Assembly (NCBI GenBank): GCA_041859375.1
Contig: JBHEKP010000225.1
Coordinates: 1 to 34,385, forward strand
Direction of reading: 5' to 3'
Source of the DNA: JBHEKP01 sp041859375
Lineage (GTDB): Bacteria > Hydrogenedentota > Hydrogenedentia > Hydrogenedentales > CAITNO01
Length of the DNA stretch: 34,385 nt
Position 1 is the first letter of the stretch. The number at the start of each line of letters is the position of its first letter. A program made the position numbers and the translations under genes. The notes below the pieces were generated by a model. The model ran no database searches and was not told the origin of the DNA. It saw only the letters and a program-made list of their open reading frames with translations. Below are positions 1 to 7,225 of the stretch, piece after piece.

Positions 1-127
1 CCCCAAAGGTGTTTTGCCGGTGCGGGGAGTTGGTCAGTGTGCGCACCTGGTGCCCGGCGCGCAGCAACCGTTCGGTGATGTACTTGCCCGTGTACCCAAA
101 GGCTCCGGTAACCGCATGCGTCGCCAT
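1..127 (-). CDS. NAD(P)-binding NmrA/SDR-type protein, N-terminal fragment
   Basis: The minus strand from position 127 reads MATHAVTGAFGYTGKYITER and continues for 42 codons to the window edge without a stop. The run VTGAFGYTGKYI is the first beta strand and glycine-rich loop (GxxGxxG type) of a Rossmann fold. It is followed by RLLRAGHQVRTLTNSP, the usual alpha-A/beta-2 pattern of NmrA-like or atypical SDR NAD(P)-binding proteins. A Shine-Dalgarno-like AAAGGG lies about 9 bases before the ATG. Most of the gene is outside the window, so substrate and true family (NmrA regulator, epimerase or complex I-type SDR) cannot be told. It is transcribed away from the next gene. Confidence 0.75.
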   Translation of the reverse strand, partial: MATHAVTGAFGYTGKYITERLLRAGHQVRTLTNSPHRQNTFG

Positions 128-206
128 ATCCAGGCCCTTTCCCCGGTTCAATCCTTCTGTCTGGTTTGACACCGCCCAACCCCACCAAGTTTCACCGGAA
201 AAAGCA

Positions 207-235
207 TTGGATTTTTCCGCAATCCATGCTATTCT
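207..235 (+). promoter_or_regulatory. Predicted sigma70-like promoter with extended -10
   Basis: TTGGAT (207-212), a 17-base spacer and TATTCT (230-235), with TGC directly before the -10 hexamer. It lies in the divergent gap between the SDR fragment and the secreted protein at 310, giving a leader of about 70 bases. The -35 match is only 3/6, so the call rests on spacing, the extended -10 and similarity to other gaps in this window. Confidence 0.35.
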
Positions 236-309
236 GGCTGCGGTGAGTGCGTGTTCGGGGCCGGATGGCAAAAGGGTGGTTGTGTTCGCAAACACAGAGG
301 GTTTGACGC

Positions 310-1197
310 ATGATAAAAAATTGCCGTTTCCTGCCCCCCATGATGATGCTTCTTTTCCTGTCCTATCCGGCCCTTTGGGCGGCACCTGCGGCCCGGCCGC
401 TCCACTCAGGCTCCCCGGTGTACAACGAACGGCACGCCGCCATGGATTTGCGCACAATCCTCGCGGCGCAGACGGCGTTCCATGCGGCAAACAACCGTTA
501 TGCGGAAAACTTCGACGAACTGACCGCCCCCGCCGCGAATCCCCCGTATTTGGACGGGGAATGGAAAACTCCCCGCCGGGGCTATGTGTTCAACATCACC
601 CCAAAAGAGAATGCCCCCGACGTCTTCGACGCGGTGGCGGAGCCTTGGAAACCGGGGGCTACGGGCAACCGCCGCTTCTTCATTGATCAGAGCGGCGTAA
701 TCCGGTCGGAGGAGGGAAAAACGGCGGGCGCGGAAAGTCCTCCCCTCGCGGAAACTGATTACAAGGAGCCCTCCGGTACCTACTCGCCCCCCGAAGGTTC
801 CCCGGGATTCCTGCGGGGTGCCTTGTGGCGCTTGGCGGGTTATCAACCGCCGGGAGTCTGGGCTGTTGTCTGTCTCAGGACCATCGTGGGTGCCGAAACC
901 GCCTACCATGCCATGTCCGGCCGCTATGCCCAATGTTTTGAGGAAATGACCGAGGCAACCCCCGCATTTCTTGACCGTGACAACAAAAGGTACACCTGGC
1001 CCGTGGTGGAGGGCTGCCGTTTTACCTTCATGCCCGTGGCCGATCCGAAGGTGATGTTCATCGTCATTGCGGAGCCGGAGGACCCGAAGACAGCGGGAAC
1101 CCGCTGGCTTCTCACCGACGCAAGCGGCGTCATCCGGTGGAGCGACACGGCGGACATCGGCCCGGACTCGCCGCCAATCGGGGAGAGCAGGCCCTAA
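310..1197 (+). CDS. Secreted protein with two tandem pilin-like head domains
   Basis: A 295-residue protein with a Sec signal peptide (positively charged start, hydrophobic MMMLLFLSYPALWA, likely cut after about residue 25). The mature part contains two copies of one domain, at roughly residues 45-140 and 185-290. Each begins with an LRTI..A.TA(F/Y)HA...RYA helix and (F/C)(D/E)E(L/M)T. Each then has a hydrophobic (Y/F)LD segment, a short beta part, and a closing ...(F/L)(I/T)D.SGVIR strand followed by a SPP(L/I).E end. This is the C-terminal head pattern of type IV pilin/pseudopilin-like proteins, but without the N-terminal prepilin cleavage motif and hydrophobic spine. The start is supported by AGAGGG about 8 bases upstream. 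Function is unknown; a secreted or periplasmic structural role is inferred. Confidence 0.65.
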   Translation: MIKNCRFLPPMMMLLFLSYPALWAAPAARPLHSGSPVYNERHAAMDLRTILAAQTAFHAANNRYAENFDELTAPAANPPYLDGEWKTPRRGYVFNITPKENAPDVFDAVAEPWKPGATGNRRFFIDQSGVIRSEEGKTAGAESPPLAETDYKEPSGTYSPPEGSPGFLRGALWRLAGYQPPGVWAVVCLRTIVGAETAYHAMSGRYAQCFEEMTEATPAFLDRDNKRYTWPVVEGCRFTFMPVADPKVMFIVIAEPEDPKTAGTRWLLTDASGVIRWSDTADIGPDSPPIGESRP

Positions 1198-1204
1198 GCC
1201 TTTC

Positions 1205-1234
1205 GTGACTGCCCATCCGGGGTCATGCTATCAT
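1205..1234 (+). promoter_or_regulatory. Predicted promoter of the lipid operon, extended -10
   Basis: GTGACT (1205-1210), an 18-base spacer and TATCAT (1229-1234), with TGC before the hexamer; the -10 matches consensus at 5/6 and the -35 at 4/6. Transcription would begin near 1241. This excludes an in-frame GTG/ATG start upstream at 1225 for the LRAT-like gene and supports the ATG at 1270. Confidence 0.5.
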
Positions 1235-1269
1235 TGCGCCATGACTTGCGGGACAGGGAACAGCGGTTG

Positions 1270-1692
1270 ATGGCGCGCGGCGACCACATAAAAACGCCCC
1301 GGGCGGGCGGGTTGTACACCCATCACGGCATAGACATGGGCGATGGGACGGTTGTCCACTTTTCAGGGGAGCCCGCAAACCTGCAGGATGCCGTTGTGTG
1401 CCGGGTGGAAATGGGTGAATTCCTCCAGGGCGGGGATCTGGTGGTGGTTGCGGATGACAGTCCCTTTGACGGGGACACGGTGGCGGGGCGCGCGGAATCA
1501 ATGCTGGGCAAGACCCGCTACAACGTGCTTTTCAACAACTGTGAGCATTTCACCACCTACTGCCGCACGGGAAAGCCGAAAAGCCTCCAGGTGGCGCGGC
1601 TGGCAAGAGCCGCGGCGGGTGTTCTGCTGGTGGCGGCGGGCACGGGAATAACAGTCATTAAAAACCGAAAAAAGAAACAACGGTCCGGATGA
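1270..1692 (+). CDS. LRAT/PLAAT-like acyltransferase, C-terminally membrane-anchored
   Basis: A 141-residue member of the LRAT/NlpC-P60 superfamily. Three residues of the known LRAT/PLAAT catalytic triad are visible: His18 in YTHHGI, His30 in GDGTVVHFSG (12 residues later, the spacing I recall for mammalian PLAAT enzymes) and Cys91 in NNCEHF. A hydrophobic stretch at about residues 113-130 (ARAAAGVLLVAAGTGITV) followed by KNRKKK looks like a tail anchor, also a PLAAT trait. Family enzymes form a thioester at Cys with an acyl chain from a phospholipid and release it or pass it to an amine such as PE; the bacterial substrate is unknown. The longer reading frame from 1225 is rejected because it starts upstream of the predicted transcription start. 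It is first in an operon ending in PE synthesis genes. Confidence 0.75.
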   Translation: MARGDHIKTPRAGGLYTHHGIDMGDGTVVHFSGEPANLQDAVVCRVEMGEFLQGGDLVVVADDSPFDGDTVAGRAESMLGKTRYNVLFNNCEHFTTYCRTGKPKSLQVARLARAAAGVLLVAAGTGITVIKNRKKKQRSG

Positions 1693-1719
1693 CACACCCC
1701 GAAAAAAGGAGTGACAGGA

Positions 1720-2145
1720 ATGATTGAACGGTTAAGCCGGCACGAGCAGGCATGCCTGATGGAACTGCTCATCCACCTTGCCAAGTCCGACGGCAAGGAC
1801 ATGGATGCGAAAAAGGCGGTGCTGATGCAGTATGCGGAACTCATCGAGGCGGACGCGAACCAGTTAAAGGGAACCCTGACCCCGAAGGAGCTGGTGCCCC
1901 AGTTCCAAAGCGCCGCGAGCCGCGTCATCGTGCTCCAGGAACTCATGCGCCTGGCCAGGATTGACGGGCATCTGACCATTCCCGAGGAGTCCGTGATTCT
2001 GGACATCGCATCAATGATGGGCCTGCCCCTGAGCCTGGTGCAAAAAGTGGAGGAATGGGTGGTGGACGGCATCAAATGGACGCTCCGGGGCGAAAGCCTG
2101 CTGCAGGAGGCGGAGCACACAGCCCTCAGGAACACCGCCCCTTGA
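1720..2145 (+). CDS. TerB-like all-helical protein
   Basis: A 141-residue, fully helical soluble protein with two similar acidic segments: HLAKSDGKDMDAKKAVLMQY near the N-terminus and LARIDGHLTIPEESVILDIA in the second half. The pattern A..DG...(E/D)(E/K)...(I/L) is that of TerB-like (DjlA/TerB) domains, which carry conserved acidic residues and occur in envelope and stress contexts. The ATG at 1720 is chosen because AAGGAG at 1706-1711 lies 8 bases upstream; the in-frame GTG at 1711 overlaps that site. It lies 27 bases after the LRAT-like gene and its TGA overlaps the TTG start of the next gene, so translation is likely coupled. No tellurite link is implied; function is not known. Confidence 0.6.
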   Translation: MIERLSRHEQACLMELLIHLAKSDGKDMDAKKAVLMQYAELIEADANQLKGTLTPKELVPQFQSAASRVIVLQELMRLARIDGHLTIPEESVILDIASMMGLPLSLVQKVEEWVVDGIKWTLRGESLLQEAEHTALRNTAP

Positions 2146-3392
2146 CGCGGTCCGAAATCAAGACCGGCATCCTTGGACGTGTCCGAAACCTGGCAATCAA
2201 TCTTCTGATGGCCGCCGCCGCGGTTTTTGTCGCGTATTCGGGGGTGGTGATGCTGGAAACCGCCGCCGACGCCGTGTGTCCGCGCCCGCCCTTTCCCGGC
2301 AAAACAGGCCTGCTTTTCCCGCCCCACAGCCGGAGCAGTTACGAAATGAAGGACTACGCCTGCGAGGAGGTGATCAACTCGCTCGGTTTCCGGGACCGGG
2401 AAGTCTCCCTAAAAAAGGACACCGGCGTTTTCAGGGTGGCCGTGATCGGGGATTCCTTCACCTACGGCTGGGGGGTGAACATTGAGGACTGCTGGGTGAA
2501 AGTGGCCGAACGGCTGCTCCGGGAGCAGGGGCTCGCCGTGGAAATCCTCAACCTGGGCAAGCCCGCCGCAGGACCGCCGCAGTATGCCCAGATTGCCGAA
2601 ACCGTCCTGTCAAAACTTCAGCCGGACATGATTGTCATTGCCCTGCTCGCGGGGGATGACCTTCAGCAGACGGGCTCCGACCCGACTCCTTCGGAATGGT
2701 TCGCCGGACGTTTTCCCACCCTGACCCTGATGAGGCGGTATTGGCGTCAGATGCTGCTGGGCGCGCCCTGGCCCGATCCTTCCCCCGTCATTATGACCGC
2801 TGAACAGGCGCGCAAATGGTACAGGGAGGTGGCCGTTGACATCCTTAAAACCATGGATCCGGAAATGCGCGCCCGTTATGACGGACTGGAGGACACGGTA
2901 AAGCGCCTGTTTCTGGACGGCCTCCTCAATCCCTGGATGATCCAGCATGCCACGGGGGGGCCGGACTATTTCCTTTGCACGGCCGATCCCAAATCCCCGG
3001 AACTTCTTGAGAAAACGGCCCTGCTGTCCGGGGAGCTAAAACAGGCCGCAAAAACGGCCAAACGCCGCGGAGTGCCCATGGTGGCGCTCTCCATCCCCGA
3101 GGGCTTCTATGTGAACGACACCGCCCATAAAAACGTGCAACGCATCGGCTTTGAGATGGCGCCGGAAATGCTCATGTCCAAAACCGCCGACGAGGCGGTG
3201 CACAAGGCGGCGAAGGAGGCCGGGCTGCCTTCCCACGATGTCTCGCAGGGGTTCAGGGACCGCCGCGCCGATCCGGGGCTGTATTTTGAATTCGACCGGC
3301 ATTTCACCGCCGCGGGCAACAAACTTTACGGCGAACTTGTGGCGCCGGTGCTGGCGGACGAAATAAATCGGGCGAAAAGTCAAAAGCAATGA
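2142..3392 (+). CDS. SGNH/GDSL-family hydrolase, membrane-anchored
   Basis: A 416-residue protein with one N-terminal hydrophobic segment (LLMAAAAVFVAYSGVVML, about residues 20-40), then an extracytoplasmic SGNH hydrolase domain. Block I is VIGDSFTYGWG with nucleophile Ser105. The NLGKPAAGPPQY segment supplies the block II glycine. IALLAGDDLQQ occupies block III, with Asp where Asn is usual. DRHFTAAGN supplies Asp385 and His387. The family removes or adds ester groups such as O-acetyl or fatty acyl on polysaccharides, peptidoglycan or lipids. The start is taken as TTG at 2142, which shares bases with the preceding TGA and has AGGA about 10 bases upstream. An open frame continues further upstream inside the TerB-like gene and there is a later ATG at 2208. 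The gene overlaps the next one by ATGA. Confidence 0.7.
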   Translation: MTRSEIKTGILGRVRNLAINLLMAAAAVFVAYSGVVMLETAADAVCPRPPFPGKTGLLFPPHSRSSYEMKDYACEEVINSLGFRDREVSLKKDTGVFRVAVIGDSFTYGWGVNIEDCWVKVAERLLREQGLAVEILNLGKPAAGPPQYAQIAETVLSKLQPDMIVIALLAGDDLQQTGSDPTPSEWFAGRFPTLTLMRRYWRQMLLGAPWPDPSPVIMTAEQARKWYREVAVDILKTMDPEMRARYDGLEDTVKRLFLDGLLNPWMIQHATGGPDYFLCTADPKSPELLEKTALLSGELKQAAKTAKRRGVPMVALSIPEGFYVNDTAHKNVQRIGFEMAPEMLMSKTADEAVHKAAKEAGLPSHDVSQGFRDRRADPGLYFEFDRHFTAAGNKLYGELVAPVLADEINRAKSQKQ

Positions 3393-4876
3393 ACAGTGCG
3401 GCGGCGGCAGGCTTCCCAATTGTGCTGACGGCCATCAACGCCCGCCATTCCCACACCGCCCTGGGCATACGGTGCCTCAAGGCCAACCTTGGGGCCCGCC
3501 GCGGGGATGCCGCCCTGCTCGAATTCACCCTGCAGCACAGTCCCCCGGAAATGGCGGAACAGATCCTCTCCCTGAATCCCTCCCTTGTGGGGCTCGGTGT
3601 GTACATTTGGAATGTGCGGCCCGCGGCGGACCTCTTTCATATCCTCAAGGGGGTGCGGCCGGACATCACCCTTGTCGCGGGCGGCCCGGAAGTTTCCCAT
3701 GAGCCTGAATCCTGGCCCGGATTCGACGCCGCCGACATTATCATCCAGGGGGAGGCGGAACAGGCTTTCGCGGAATGCGCGGACGCCGTTCTTGGGGGCC
3801 GGAAGACCGGCGGAAAAATTGTCCAAGCGCAGGCGCCCCCCCTGGAATCGCTGGCCTCCCCCTACGCCCTTTACACGGAGGAGGACATCGCCCACAGGCT
3901 TGTCTATGTGGAAGCCAGCCGGGGCTGTCCCTTCCATTGCGCCTTCTGTCTTTCCTCGCTGGACAAACAGGTCCGTGAATTCCCGTCCTCCTTCTTTTTT
4001 GCGGAAATGGAGCACCTGCTGTCCCGGGGCGTGCGGCAGTTCAAGTTTTTGGACCGCACCTTTAACCTGCGCGGGGCGCGGGTCCATGAAATCCTCTCGT
4101 TTTTCCTTGAGCGCTGGCGGCCTGAAATGCGGCTGCATTTCGAAATCGTCCCGGAACTGGTCAATGACGACCTGCTCGCCGCATTCGCCCGGTTTCCGGA
4201 GGGCGGTCTGCACCTGGAGGCGGGCGTGCAAAGCCTCAGTCCGGAGACGCTGCGCCGCATCGGACGGACGGGTGGGCCGGGGCAAACTCTTCGCGCCCTT
4301 GCCCGCCTTCGAACGGAAACAGGGGCGTTGATTCACGCGGATTTGATTGCAGGACTTCCCGGCGAGGACCTGGACAGTTTCGCCGCGGGTTTTGACCGGC
4401 TGATGGCGCTGCAACCACACGAGCTGCAGCTGGGCATATTGAAACGGCTTCGCGGCGCGCCCGTCGCCGGGCCGGAATTTTCCGGAATCCTGACCTTCAA
4501 CCCCGCGCCCCCCTATGAAATCCTCCGCTCGGACGCCATGGATTTTGAAACGCTTCAACGGGTGAAAAGAACCGCCCGGTTTGTTGACCTTTACCACAAC
4601 AGCGGCCAGTTTCCGGAGTCCCTGCCCCTCATGTGGCGGAACGGTGAATCCCCCTTCAAACGTCTGGGCGCCCTGGGCGAAAAGGTATGGCGTGCCACGG
4701 GCAAAACCCATGAACTATCCCTGGCCACACTGGCGTGCCATCTACACGCCCACCTGCTCGGTTGTGGTGTGCCGGAGATGGAGGCGAACGAGGCGATCAT
4801 CCGTGATTTTCACCGCAAACCGGGCCGGAAGAACATCCTCCCCTTCATGAATCCCGGCGCGCCGCCCATGCATTAA
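3389..4876 (+). CDS. B12-binding radical SAM protein, DUF4080 type
   Basis: A 495-residue protein. Residues about 10-140 have the Rossmann-like cobalamin-binding fold pattern (PSLVGLGVYIWNV, ITLVAGGPEVS, DIIIQGEAE). There follows a radical SAM barrel with SRGCPFHCAFC, whose Cys180, Cys184 and Cys187 form the CxxxCxxC [4Fe-4S] site. Later (LHLEAGVQSLSPETLRRIGR, IHADLIAGLPGED) are standard radical SAM barrel strands. The C-terminal 130 residues resemble DUF4080. The canonical B12 lower-ligand motif DxHxxG is not visible (the region reads NARHSHTALG), so base-off cobalamin binding is uncertain. Substrate is unknown; B12-radical SAM enzymes often methylate or rearrange lipids and natural products. 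It overlaps the SGNH gene by 4 bases, and RadC starts 11 bases downstream. Confidence 0.8.
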   Translation: MNSAAAAGFPIVLTAINARHSHTALGIRCLKANLGARRGDAALLEFTLQHSPPEMAEQILSLNPSLVGLGVYIWNVRPAADLFHILKGVRPDITLVAGGPEVSHEPESWPGFDAADIIIQGEAEQAFAECADAVLGGRKTGGKIVQAQAPPLESLASPYALYTEEDIAHRLVYVEASRGCPFHCAFCLSSLDKQVREFPSSFFFAEMEHLLSRGVRQFKFLDRTFNLRGARVHEILSFFLERWRPEMRLHFEIVPELVNDDLLAAFARFPEGGLHLEAGVQSLSPETLRRIGRTGGPGQTLRALARLRTETGALIHADLIAGLPGEDLDSFAAGFDRLMALQPHELQLGILKRLRGAPVAGPEFSGILTFNPAPPYEILRSDAMDFETLQRVKRTARFVDLYHNSGQFPESLPLMWRNGESPFKRLGALGEKVWRATGKTHELSLATLACHLHAHLLGCGVPEMEANEAIIRDFHRKPGRKNILPFMNPGAPPMH

Positions 4877-4887
4877 GCCGGGACGCC

Positions 4888-5643
4888 GTGGTAAACTGTC
4901 CAAAATGCCAACAAGGGGATGCCGGTTTGGACAATGACCCTTTGAACAATGTGGTTCCATACTCAACGGTGCTCCGGGAGACCCCCGAGGAGGACCGCCC
5001 CCGCGAGCGGCTCGCCCAGGTGGGGCCGGAGGCGTTGAAAAATTCGGAACTGATTGCGGTTCTTTTCCGAAACGGCACCCGTAACATGGGCGCGGTGGCG
5101 CTGGCCGAGCGTTTACTCGGCCGATTCGACAACAGTCTGGTGAGACTGGCGCGGGCCTCCATAGGGGAAATATGCCAAGTGAAGGGCGTGGGCCCGGTGA
5201 AGGCGGTTGAAATCAAGGCCGCCCTTGAACTGGGGAAGCGGCTGGGCAAAACAGAGCAGGCGGAACGGCCCCGCATACGCAACGCGTCCGATGTGTTCGA
5301 CCTGCTGCGGCGGGACTTTCTCGAATATGAGACGGAGCACTTCAAGGCGCTCCTGATGAACATTAAAAATGATGTGCTAAAGGTGGTGGAGGTGTCCCAC
5401 GGCGGCCTGGACGGCACCGAGGCCGCACCGCGCGATGTGTTCCGCCATGCGGTGCGCGAGGGTGCCGCGGCGATAATTGTGGCCCACAACCACCCCAGCG
5501 GCGATCCGGAGCCGAGCCGCGCCGACATCGCCCTCACCCGGCGGCTGGTGGAGGCGTCGCACATCATGGGCGTTTCGCTGCTAGATCATGTGGTTTTTGG
5601 CAGGGACCGTTATGTGAGCCTGAAGGAAAGGGAATTGATGTGA
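4888..5643 (+). CDS. radC: RadC family protein (JAB/MPN domain)
   Basis: A 251-residue protein with the RadC layout. An N-terminal helix-hairpin-helix region (ERLAQVGPEALKNSELIAVL, then GVGPVKAVEIKAALELG) is followed by the JAB domain with HNHPSGDPEPSRAD (His200, His202, Asp213), the zinc-metalloprotease signature of the family. The historical DNA-repair role of RadC is doubtful and its biochemical activity is unsettled. Start options are GTG 4888, which has a poor ribosome site, and TTG 4927, which has AAGGGG about 8 bases upstream. The longer form adds a CPKC motif of unclear value. Its last codons ATG-TGA overlap the GTG start of psd, so it appears translationally coupled to lipid synthesis genes. 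Confidence 0.9.
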   Translation: MVNCPKCQQGDAGLDNDPLNNVVPYSTVLRETPEEDRPRERLAQVGPEALKNSELIAVLFRNGTRNMGAVALAERLLGRFDNSLVRLARASIGEICQVKGVGPVKAVEIKAALELGKRLGKTEQAERPRIRNASDVFDLLRRDFLEYETEHFKALLMNIKNDVLKVVEVSHGGLDGTEAAPRDVFRHAVREGAAAIIVAHNHPSGDPEPSRADIALTRRLVEASHIMGVSLLDHVVFGRDRYVSLKERELM

Positions 5644-6293
5644 CGCCACCATTCAGCGGATGGAGGGAGGGGCTGGTCTTTTACGGCCCCGTGGTTGCGG
5701 CGGGGCTGGCGCTGCTGCTCTGCCTGCCCTGGTCCCCCCTGGGATGGGCGGGCGCGCCGGTGCTGCTCGCGGGACTGGCGGTGATGATGTTCTTCCGCGA
5801 CTTTCCGCGCGCCGTCACCGCGGCGGAAAACGAGGTGGTTTCCCCCGCCGACGGCACCGTGGTGGCAGTGGAGGATCTGGACGAGATTCCCCACTATGAC
5901 GGACCCTGCAGGCGGGTAAGCATATTCATGTCCGTGTTCAACGCCCATGTGAACCGCGCGCCCTTCGACTGCGCGGTGCGGGATGTGCGCTACCTGCCCG
6001 GAAAATACAGGGACGCGCGAGATCCCGACTCCAGCAAAATAAACGAATCCAACGCGGTCTGGCTGGACACACCGCGCGGGCCGGTCACGGTGCGCCAGAT
6101 ATCCGGCGCGGTGGCACGGCGCATTGTCTGCCCGGTCAAGCCGGGCACGCCCCTGAAAAAGGGGGAAAAATTCGGCATGATCCGCTTCGGATCGCGGGTG
6201 GAACTGTATCTGCCCCCGGGCACCGAGGTTTTGCCGGCCCCCGGACGCAAAGTCCGCGCGGGCCTAACCATCATGGCGCGGTTCAAACAATGA
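5640..6293 (+). CDS. psd: Phosphatidylserine decarboxylase
   Basis: A 217-residue protein of the short PSD type, which is common with this form of PssA. It converts phosphatidylserine to phosphatidylethanolamine on the inner membrane. Two hydrophobic segments occupy residues 12-50 and are followed by FFRDFPR, VVSPADGTV, FMSVFNAHVNRAP and RFGSRVELYLP. Self-cleavage at Gly184-Ser185 would generate the pyruvoyl prosthetic group, as known for the family. The start is GTG overlapping the radC stop (GTGA), and the end overlaps pssA by ATGA. All expected motifs are present at normal length. Confidence 0.93.
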   Translation: MTPPFSGWREGLVFYGPVVAAGLALLLCLPWSPLGWAGAPVLLAGLAVMMFFRDFPRAVTAAENEVVSPADGTVVAVEDLDEIPHYDGPCRRVSIFMSVFNAHVNRAPFDCAVRDVRYLPGKYRDARDPDSSKINESNAVWLDTPRGPVTVRQISGAVARRIVCPVKPGTPLKKGEKFGMIRFGSRVELYLPPGTEVLPAPGRKVRAGLTIMARFKQ

Positions 6294-7225
6294 AACTCTA
6301 CCAGTTCCGCAGAAGAACCCCCAGGCAGCCCCACCGGTTCAGGCCGGTGAACGTCGCCGCCAGTGTGATGACCACCATGAACCTGTACATGGGCGTGGCC
6401 AGCATCTTCGCCAGCATCGGACTGGAATTCCGCTGGGCCGCCACGTGCATCCTCATGGCCATCATCTTCGACATGCTGGACGGGTCCGTGGCGCGGCTCA
6501 CCAAAAGCGTGTCCGAATTCGGCAAACAGCTCGACAGCCTGTGCGATCTGGTGTCCTTCGGCGTCGCGCCCGCGGTGCTGGTGTTCATGGCCTACCTCCC
6601 CGAGGGCACGCACCTGCCGCTGCCGCCGACCGCCGAGTCCATTGCGGGCAAGACCGGCTCGTACATCGGCATCATTTATGTCATCTGCACCGCGCTGCGC
6701 CTCGCCCGGTTCAACACCTTCCAGTCGGACCGCCGCGACTCCTTCATCGGCCTGCCCTCCCCGGCGGCGGGCGGGACGCTCGCCGCGTTTGTGCTCTTTT
6801 TGCAGTATTCCGAGGCGCGCCTGGACAGCCACGCCATGGGGCCCATGGCCAATTTCATGCTCGGCCCCACCTCCGTGCTCCTCGCGCTGCTGATGGTCAG
6901 CACGGTGCGCTACCCCAAAAACCGCTTCAAGGCGCTGATTCTGAAACCCCAGCACGCCTATGTCACCCTGGCCGTGGCCGCCTTCTGCATCGCGGTGGTG
7001 CATTACGCCATCACGCGCTCCGTGTCGCTGGTCCTGTTCCCCCTGGCCATGGGCTACGTGCTATTCGGCATGGCCGACACGGCATGGGCATGGGCGAGGG
7101 GAAAGGCGGAACCCGGGGAGGGCATGGCGCATGAGACGGTGGACAACCCCCTGGATGATGACGGCGGGGAGGGGTGTCAGCCCGGGGAGGGCGGGGAATC
7201 GGTGAACACCGCCGACCGCCTGTAA
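6290..7225 (+). CDS. pssA: CDP-diacylglycerol-serine O-phosphatidyltransferase
   Basis: A 311-residue membrane protein of the CDP-alcohol phosphatidyltransferase family, making phosphatidylserine from CDP-diacylglycerol and serine for the adjacent Psd. The signature D-G-x2-A-R-x8-G-x3-D-x3-D is fully present as Asp64-Gly65, Ala68-Arg69, Gly78, Asp82 and Asp86, with Asp61 before it. About eight hydrophobic segments follow or flank it. The C-terminal 45 residues are acidic, Gly-rich and probably disordered. That tail is encoded in the 49 bases (7177-7225) that overlap the 3' end of the convergent AI-2E-type gene. The start overlaps psd by ATGA. It is the last gene of the operon and no terminator fits in the overlap. 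Confidence 0.92.
   Translation: MKLYQFRRRTPRQPHRFRPVNVAASVMTTMNLYMGVASIFASIGLEFRWAATCILMAIIFDMLDGSVARLTKSVSEFGKQLDSLCDLVSFGVAPAVLVFMAYLPEGTHLPLPPTAESIAGKTGSYIGIIYVICTALRLARFNTFQSDRRDSFIGLPSPAAGGTLAAFVLFLQYSEARLDSHAMGPMANFMLGPTSVLLALLMVSTVRYPKNRFKALILKPQHAYVTLAVAAFCIAVVHYAITRSVSLVLFPLAMGYVLFGMADTAWAWARGKAEPGEGMAHETVDNPLDDDGGEGCQPGEGGESVNTADRL

Noticed and set aside
145..154. GGTTCAATCC, like a tRNA T-loop
   Set aside because: The flanking bases cannot form a T stem and no acceptor, D or anticodon arms surround it.
406..933. Minus-strand open frame of 175 codons inside the secreted pilin-like gene
   Set aside because: Lies opposite a gene with signal peptide and repeated domain; composition is typical of a GC-rich shadow frame.
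3380..4711. Minus-strand open frame of 443 codons
   Set aside because: Opposite the radical SAM gene, whose Cys motif and length are convincing; the shadow has no recognisable domain.
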